Assembly (NCBI GenBank): GCA_030770535.1
Contig: JASVEC010000011.1
Span: 372,001-436,000 of the forward strand
Direction: 5' to 3'
Origin: Batkoa obscura
Lineage: Eukaryota > Entomophthoromycota > Entomophthoromycetes > Entomophthorales > Batkoaceae
DNA: 64,000 bases
This document shows positions 57,539 to 64,000 of this stretch, in pieces. A program made the translations under genes and the position numbers. The notes below the pieces were generated by a model. That model was not told the origin of the DNA and did not search any database. It saw nothing but the letters and a program-made list of their open reading frames with translations. How positions within the stretch are numbered: position 1 is the first letter of the stretch; every line of letters begins with the position of its first letter.

Positions 57539-58268
57539 CATCACTATTTATTTTCAATCTGAGATGAACCAGCTGTATTGCTAAAATTGATTGAATTAAG
57601 CTTTATATTTAATCAGATCCTTTGTTGCCAATTTGAAATTACATAAAACTATTTGCTATTGCGAAGTATTATTGGCAAAGGTATATATAGTTTTGTTTGA
57701 TATTATTAGTTTTGTATAGCATTCCTTTTGCTGTTGTTTTTCTAATAGAATCAATGATAGCTTAAACAATGGCAATGTAATAAATTTGAAGCTATGTAAT
57801 ATTTTCCCATTTTTAATTTAAACTCATTTAACTTAAGAATAAATGCCTTGAGAAATCCCAAATGATTAAAAAAGACAAATGATTTTTTTGATGACATATA
57901 TCAAATTCATGTTATAAGTACACATTAAATCGTGTAAAAATGACAATAAAGCTGTTTTGATTAAAATCTCTCAAACTTTTAGAAACTATTACGAGATAAA
58001 ATTGCACATAGCAAGTAATGGCCAAGGTAATAGATTCATTTCAACCTAATGAAACACATTCAATACACATTCAGTACAAGATAAATGCTGATAAATTTAT
58101 TCTTAAAAAAGTAAATTTATGAAATAACTAAATTAAAAAAATGCTTAAAAAGTTAGCATTTAAATGGTAAGCTAGTATACAAATTAGATAGCCTACTAAT
58201 TAAGAATATAACTAATGTCACGTTAAACAAGTGTGATTTTTATAAAAAAAACACAATCAAAGACACAG

Positions 58269-58278
58269 CTATAAAAGC
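58269..58278 (+). promoter_or_regulatory. TATA-like element of trypsin gene A
   Basis: CTATAAAAGC about 35-44 bases before the ATG. The decayed copy at 59630-60407 still has CTATAAAAA at the matching place (60444-60452, coding strand). Confidence 0.55.
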
Positions 58279-58312
58279 CGATCAAAACATCGGAATACGT
58301 TTAAATAATTCA

Positions 58313-59083
58313 ATGAAATCTTCTCTTATCTTTACTCTTTTCGGTACTGCTATTGCTGCTGATATCCCATTCACAACACCACCTGGTCGTATTGTAGGTG
58401 GTTACGAAGTATCTCCCAAGTTTAAATATCCATGGGCAGTGTCTCTTGCTTATGGAGGTTCTCATTCATGCGGTGGTACTTTATATAACGGAAACACTGT
58501 TATCTCAGCTGCCCATTGTGTTATTGGATCAACTTCATCATGGACTGCTCGTGTACATCGTCACAACTTAAATGCAAGTGAAGCTTCAGAACAAGGAAAG
58601 ACTTATAAGATCAAGTCTCGTATTTCTCATCCAAGTTATGATTCAAACACGAATGCTTTTGATGTTGCCATCTGGAAGCTTAATACTGCAACTGGACCAT
58701 CAACAGGTGTCAAACTTGATGCCGGCAAGTATGCCAGCACGGATAATACCTTACTTAAGGTTATTGGATGGGGTACTACTTCATCCGGTGGCAGTGTTTC
58801 CCCAGTCCTTTTAGAAGTTAAAGTACCAGTATTTAATGCTGCTAAATGCAAGCAAGCTTATTCAGATTTGGATACCATTACTCAGTTCTGTGCTGCCTAT
58901 CCAGAAGGAGGTAAAGATTCTTGCCAAGGTGATTCTGGAGGTCCAATCTTTATTGAAGAAGGTACCACTCCAGTATTGGTTGGTATTGTCTCATGGGGTG
59001 AGGGTTGTGCTCTCAAAGGTAAACCAGGTGTATATACTCGTGCTTCAGCTGTTGCTGATTTCATCAACAAAAATTCTAGTTAA
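58313..59083 (+). CDS. Secreted trypsin A
   Basis: Extracellular serine endopeptidase of the S1A family, cleaving after Lys/Arg. Single-exon, 256 aa. Signal peptide about 1-16, short propeptide DIPFTTPPGR, activation cleavage at Arg26/Ile27 (GR-IVGGYEV). Catalytic triad His68 (SAAHC), Asp117 (AFDVAIW) and Ser208 (GDSGGP). Asp202, six residues before Ser208, gives trypsin specificity. Cys pairs of the fold (Cys53-Cys69, Cys193, Cys204-Cys232) are present. No intron, unlike the housekeeping genes. The coding sequence is almost identical to trypsin B at 62955-63725, but similarity stops at the start and stop codons. Codon use is clearly less AT-biased than neighbouring DNA, as expected for high expression. 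Likely nutrient-acquiring or host-degrading protease. Confidence 0.97.
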   Translation: MKSSLIFTLFGTAIAADIPFTTPPGRIVGGYEVSPKFKYPWAVSLAYGGSHSCGGTLYNGNTVISAAHCVIGSTSSWTARVHRHNLNASEASEQGKTYKIKSRISHPSYDSNTNAFDVAIWKLNTATGPSTGVKLDAGKYASTDNTLLKVIGWGTTSSGGSVSPVLLEVKVPVFNAAKCKQAYSDLDTITQFCAAYPEGGKDSCQGDSGGPIFIEEGTTPVLVGIVSWGEGCALKGKPGVYTRASAVADFINKNSS

Positions 59084-59629
59084 TTATTTTATGGTATTTT
59101 TGAAAGATATTTTAATAAATGTTTTTATAAACTTATATATTAGATCTTTAATATTTGATAAGGCAATTTTATACATTAAATCCTGTATCTTTTAATTATA
59201 AAGTAATAGAATATCACACATGTTTTTTAATGGAAGTTCCTTTTTTAGCATAATTTTAGCAAAAGCTTTATTAAATAAACAATTATTTAAGTTGCAATAG
59301 AATTGGAACAGTTATAAGCATTCATTTATGAAATAGATTAGAGCCAAACTGTCTTTGTTGAATAGTACTTTTACTTTAAATTTATAGTTACACAATATCT
59401 TGTTTTATGATTTTAATGAAGTAAATAATTGTATAGCTTTAAAGCTTAATAACAATGCAATTTTAAGTTTTATGAACTAAAAAGTACTATCATAGTGATA
59501 TTTGGATTTTATAAGTTTTCATGAAAGGATCAACTTGCTAAGATTAGAGAAACCAATAGCTTCGAAACCTTATAGATTAAAGAGATGAAGTTAAATTAGT
59601 TAAACTGTTTTGTAAGTTTGTTAGCATTT
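59084..59629. other. Intergenic between trypsin A and pseudogene 2
   Basis: Convergent 3' regions; AT-rich, nothing else seen. Confidence 0.55.
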
Positions 59630-60407
59630 TAATGTACATATTCAGGATTTTTGTTAATGAAATCAGCAACAGCTGAAGCACGAGTATATACACCTGGTTT
59701 ACCTTTGAGAGCACAACCCTCACCCCATGAGACAATACCAACCAATACTGGAGTGGTACCTTCTTCAATAAAGATTGGACCTCCAGAATCACCTTGGCAA
59801 GAATCTTTACCTCCTTCTGGATAGGCAGCGCAGAATTGGGTTTAATATCCAAACGTGAATAAATTTGTTTGCAATCATTAGCACTGAATACAGGTATTTT
59901 AACTTCTAAAAGGACTTGTGAAATTGCAGACACTTCGGAGATATGGCGCCACCCAGTAAATTTAAGCAATGTGTTATCCATGCTAGAGTAGTTCCCAGAA
60001 TCAATTTTGGTGCCAGGAGATAGACCATCTTCGGTATCAAGTTCCCAGACAGAAATGCCGTAAGTGCTAGTATTTATATCCTAATTTGGATGAACGATTA
60101 GAGATTTGATTTTACAATTCTTTCCTTGTTCAGAAGATTCACTAACTTGGAGTCTGTGGCGGTGTACACAGGCAGTCTATGGCGAATCTTCCCGAATAAT
60201 ACAATGGGCAGCTGAGATAACAGTGTTCCCATTGTATAAAATGCCTCCAAATGCGTGAAGTGGCCCGTAAGCAAGAGATGCTATCCATGGGTATTTGGAT
60301 TTTGTAGATACTTCATAACCGCCTACAGCATGATAAGGCGGTGTTTTGAATGGAACATCAGCAGCAATGACTGTACCAAGGAGAGTTAAAATAAAAACAG
60401 ATTTCAT
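59630..60407 (-). pseudogene. Trypsin pseudogene 2, mosaic
   Basis: Starts with an intact signal peptide (MKSVFILTLLGTVIAAD). The activation site is PPYHAVGG instead of PPGRIVGG, the first fold Cys is Phe (HAFGG), and a stop follows SAAHCIIREDSP. The middle is diverged and shifted, with a stop after NPI (near DIKPN) and further length changes. In contrast the last ~190 coding bases (about 59650-59840: [16 protein letters not shown] to AVADFINKN) are practically identical to the active genes. So the 3' part was overwritten by gene conversion, or the copy is a fusion, after the 5' part had decayed. It ends NPEYVH. Confidence 0.9.
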
Positions 60408-62954
60408 TGAATTGTTTAAACAAACTTTAAATATTCCAATCAGTTTTTATAGCTAGTTTTAAATTAACCTAAAACTTCTGCTTACTTTTTGTATAAGTCA
60501 TACATGTTTAATGTGATAATATCTATTGTTACAAATTTCGGTCCATCTAATTTATATATTGGCTTTCTATATATACATACTTGCTTTCTATATATTTTTT
60601 ACTGTTTGTAAGTATGTTTTTTTGAAAATATATTTATTGAAAATTTTTAACAGTTGATTTCATTTTTAGTAATGTAATCTGTTAAAAAATAAAGTTTGTA
60701 TTATTTATCGTATTATTAATAAAAGTTCTAATTAAAATACAAGCTACTTTAATTGTTTTTAATTAATGCTGAAATTACTATCTTTACTTGTCTGTATTAA
60801 ATCTAATACCACTCAAGTGGTTTACTTGATTGTTAAAAAATATATCCTCTTTTTTGCTACTTGTATCGAATTGCTATCCTTTATAATCCATATAATGTAA
60901 AAATATAAATAAGCGCTAAAGATCTATCTACTGCCATTCAATTTAGATAGTATATTTAAACAAAAGAACATATGGCACTTTTCTCTTTTTGATACATAAT
61001 TACAGGCAGCATATTATTTGATATATCATTATTCAATTATTTCATTTCTATACTTATTTGAAGTTTAGTGCTAGTTAATTAACTTGTATTTTAGAGTTTT
61101 ACATTGCACATTGTTTTTTACAATACCTACACATGAATAAATTTAAAAGAATGTATGAGGATATTTTATACCAATTGTCCTTTTTTTGCGATTTTTTTAA
61201 ATTTAGAAATTAACCAGTATGCTGTTTAAGTTTGGATTTATGCTAGCCAATCGTTCATCTTAAATGAAATAAAATTAACAAGTCTTAAATCAGCATAATA
61301 GAACAAATAGGTTATAAAATCCATCGTTTACTAGCACATATTCGAACTTAAACAGCTACATTGATTAAATAATTTCTAAATTTAAAAAAAGCAAAATAGG
61401 GCAATAAGTAAAAAACATCCCAATATGTATTTGATGTGGTATCAAAGCTATAAAAACTTTACAAAAATTTTCTTTCTATTGAAATTCCAAAACGCCAAGT
61501 ATTTCATTAGCTGAAGTAAAATCTAAATATCCATGTCAGTAAGTTTAAGGGACAGAGCTATTATAAGGAATTGTCTGGTAAGGTGGGAATCGTATCTAGC
61601 AATTGCCTATCTTTGGAAGGACCTAATAGTAAAATAAGATCCATTTGACTTCAGTTCTCCAGACAAATTCCCATATAACAATGAAGACGGTGGTATTAGA
61701 AGGAGGACTGTTCTCTTAAAGCGGATCAAACTGTAAAGCTGAATAGCTTTTTGGATGATGCATAGACCTGTAATGAGGATAAGGGCCTTGAAGGTAATAG
61801 ATTTAGATGACAAAACTAAGATAGCGCCGGTAAAGGTGGCATTATATAATAAATTTTTAATACCCAAGTTTACTTTAACAATGTACACATGACATTGCTT
61901 GTGTATAATAAACCTTCTTAAAAGCAGACAAATATAATTTATTTAATTAAGTACCACATAGTATTTATTTTAAGTAAAAAAGCGCATACAAGAGAAAATG
62001 TGCAAATATTAAACTAAAATAATCAATAAGCAAATAATCACCCATCTTTAATTCTTGCTTTTAATCATATACACATTCATGCTTATATCACAATTTAAGA
62101 GTAAGGTACCCTTAAACACAAATAAATACATGAGCTAAAATAATATTTTAATATTATATATATCCTTGTGAATTTTTATTTAATCCAAATATTATGGAAT
62201 TTCAAAAACTGATATAGTATAAAAAATTAAGGTAATGACTAAGTTTTTGAAAATTCAAATAATTTTGATTTTTGTATTTTCACTAGTATATTTTGAAAAA
62301 TTGGATAAGACTATCTTGAAAAGAGTATATTCAAAAAGTAAATGACTCTTATAAAAATATGAGCCTATCCCCAATCAGACGCTGCATCTATATAGAAAGA
62401 GATAAACCGTTGAGTATAAAGAAAGATTATCATTATAAACCAATTTAGCAATAAAACCCTAAGGTTGGTAAGAATCAGATTAAGAAAATCAGGAAAACGG
62501 TATATTACTAAGTTTGAACGTGATTGGTTATCAAAATAAATGTAAAAGTATCAAAGAACTGATATTAATTAGTGTATTAAAGAAAGCTCAATTACATATA
62601 AATCATTATCTTACATTATAAATAAAAAAGGTAATTAAAAGATGTGATTTAGCTTTGCACCTCAAAATCAACTTTGATTGGTGTGACAAGTCAACAGCTG
62701 TGATTGTATCTTTATAATGGACCCTTGAAGCCAATGATATTAATAAAAGTAGATCTAGAAAGCAATTGAATGATACTTTATTAGAAATCTTGGTCGTTGT
62801 TATAATTGTAAATTAGGAAAGTAAATATAATGCTCTACAGATAAATATTTTATAGGATTTAAACATCAACTAAATGTGATAAAAGTATTTAAATCAAAAT
62901 TTCATAATTTCATAACTTGATAAAGCTTAAAGATTTATTAGAATTCGAACGTAA
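60408..62954. other. Long intergenic region, one foldback repeat
   Basis: 2.5 kb between trypsin pseudogene 2 and trypsin B. Holds a foldback repeat (61174-61407) and a slightly GC-richer stretch around 61540-61890 with a 93-codon minus-strand frame that matches nothing I know. No gene called. Confidence 0.5.
61174..61407. repeat. Foldback element, ~75-base inverted arms
   Basis: Left arm from CCAATTGTCC through AAATTTAGAAATTAA and GCTGTTTAAGTT to TATGCTAG; right arm from CTAGCACATA through AACTTAAACAGC and AATTTCTAAATTT to GGGCAAT. Arms are imperfect (roughly three quarters paired), separated by ~85 bases. No protein coding. Probably an old MITE of another family. Confidence 0.65.
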
Positions 62955-63725
62955 TTATTTAGAATTTTTGTTGATAAAGTCAGCAACAGCTGAAGCACGA
63001 GTATATACACCTGGTTTACCTTTGAGAGCACAACCCTCACCCCATGAGACAATACCAACCAATACTGGAGTGGTACCTTCTTCAATAAAGATTGGACCTC
63101 CAGAATCACCTTGGCAAGAATCTTTACCTCCTTCTGGATAGGCAGCACAGAACTGAGTAATGGTATCCAAATCTGAATAAGCTTGCTTGCATTTAGCAGC
63201 ATTAAATACTGGTACTTTAACTTCTAAAAGGACTGGGGAAACACTGCCACCGGATGAAGTAGTACCCCATCCAATAACCTTAAGTAAGGTATTATCCGTG
63301 CTGGCATACTTGCCGGCATCAAGTTTGACACCTGTTGATGGTCCAGTTGCAGTATTAAGCTTCCAGATGGCAACATCAAAAGCATTCGTGTTTGAATCAT
63401 AACTTGGATGAGAAATACGAGACTTGATCTTATAAGTCTTTCCTTGTTCTGAAGCTTCACTTGCATTTAAGTTGTGACGATGTACACGAGCAGTCCATGA
63501 TGAAGTTGATCCAATAACACAATGGGCAGCTGAGATAACAGTGTTTCCGTTATATAAAGTACCACCGCATGAATGAGAACCTCCATAAGCAAGAGACACT
63601 GCCCATGGATATTTAAACTTGGGAGATACTTCGTAACCACCTACAATACGACCAGGTGGTGTTGTGAATGGGATATCAGCAGCAATGGCGGCGCCAAGGA
63701 GAGTAAAGATGAGGGCAGATTTCAT
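62955..63725 (-). CDS. Secreted trypsin B
   Basis: Single-exon, 256 aa, same organisation as trypsin A: signal peptide, propeptide ending GR, IVGG, His68, Asp117, Asp202 and Ser208. Protein differences from A are confined to the signal peptide (MKSALIFTLLGAAIAAD against MKSSLIFTLFGTAIAAD) and the last residue (Lys for Ser). Synonymous identity is also very high across the domain, whereas the flanks are unrelated, including the promoter: no CTATAAAAG box, only AT-rich sequence about 50-70 bases upstream. Transcribed toward trypsin A in inverted orientation, 3.9 kb away. Expression may differ between the two because promoters differ. Confidence 0.97.
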   Translation of the reverse strand: MKSALIFTLLGAAIAADIPFTTPPGRIVGGYEVSPKFKYPWAVSLAYGGSHSCGGTLYNGNTVISAAHCVIGSTSSWTARVHRHNLNASEASEQGKTYKIKSRISHPSYDSNTNAFDVAIWKLNTATGPSTGVKLDAGKYASTDNTLLKVIGWGTTSSGGSVSPVLLEVKVPVFNAAKCKQAYSDLDTITQFCAAYPEGGKDSCQGDSGGPIFIEEGTTPVLVGIVSWGEGCALKGKPGVYTRASAVADFINKNSK

Positions 63726-64000
63726 TTATATGGCTTACAAAGAGATGGTTTAACCTATATTTTGAGCATTTTGAACTTATATTTATACTAACTTTATTTT
63801 TCACTACATGTTTCATTAAATGTTCGATTATTATATTCGATTATTATATTTAGTCACGTTAACTTAATGTGATTTTGAATGAACCATGAATAGTTTGCTA
63901 ACTAGGCTATTTTGCTAACAAATTTTGCGCAAACATTTTGATATTTTAACTGTTTATACCGTGATAGCACCAAATGATCTCAATTCTTAGCTATTGTTTA
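63726..64000. other. Upstream region of trypsin B
   Basis: Promoter side of trypsin B to the window end; AT-rich with a short ATTATATTCGATT repeat at about 63827-63850. No further gene visible. Confidence 0.5.

Larger units (their letters stand above)
55576..58312. other. Long intergenic region, one MITE and one hairpin
   Basis: 2.7 kb between the trypsin relic and the active gene. Contains MITE M19 and the hairpin at 57505-57538; the last ~50 bases hold the promoter of the active trypsin. No gene recognised. Confidence 0.55.

Noticed and set aside
61607-61888. 93-codon minus-strand frame in a slightly GC-richer stretch
   Set aside because: Hydrophobic and uninterrupted, but I recognise no family; no promoter or splice context. 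Left as unexplained sequence.

Overview
The window is nuclear DNA of a very AT-rich fungus, roughly three quarters A+T by eye. Genes carry short spliceosomal introns (about 55-100 bases, GTAAGT-like donors, TAG acceptors), and intergenic DNA is littered with small transposons. Secreted trypsins with secreted DPBB proteins and a rhodopsin-like receptor relic in such an AT-rich genome suggest an early-diverging fungus such as Conidiobolus (Entomophthoromycotina). That placement is inference; no marker gene settles it.

Layout. 1.8-16 kb holds conserved housekeeping genes, all on the minus strand: a BAR-SH3 protein (7 exons, 440 aa), glutamine-dependent NAD+ synthetase (13 exons, 719 aa), a broken secreted DPBB gene, a short oxysterol-binding protein (5 exons, 409 aa) and a tiny secreted protein. 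9-12.4 and 16.7-21.5 kb are transposon nests. 22.7-30.1 kb holds three isolated single-exon paralogues with a FAR1-like zinc-finger domain and no transposase. 33.5-40.8 kb holds an unknown coiled-coil protein, a vacuolar-type amino acid transporter, a secreted trypsin-fold protein that has lost its active site, and an F-box/RCC1-like protein. 41.1-50.7 kb is an array of three secreted DPBB proteins with almost identical N-terminal domains and shuffled, charged, repeat-rich tails; a rhodopsin-like receptor pseudogene lies between the first and second. 55-64 kb is a trypsin cluster: two nearly identical intact genes in inverted orientation and two decayed copies, one a mosaic.

Mobile DNA. One DNA transposon family (called TE-A here: termini GGGGGTGT, 4-base target duplications, a split DDE-like transposase) appears to mobilise about twenty ~98-bp MITEs that share its ends. 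A second family of ~360-500 bp TGTGAAA...TTTCACA repeats looks like solo LTRs (fossils, no internal region seen). They are inserted into TE-A, into MITEs and into each other, so a relative insertion history can be read. One Tc1/mariner-like MITE and three foldback or hairpin elements are also present.

Functional themes: secretion (trypsins, pseudo-trypsin, DPBB proteins), birth-and-death evolution with gene conversion in secreted families, and a possible transposon-derived regulator family. No tRNA, rRNA, CRISPR or prokaryotic feature was found. Exon structures were deduced by hand from splice consensus, reading frame and family motifs.
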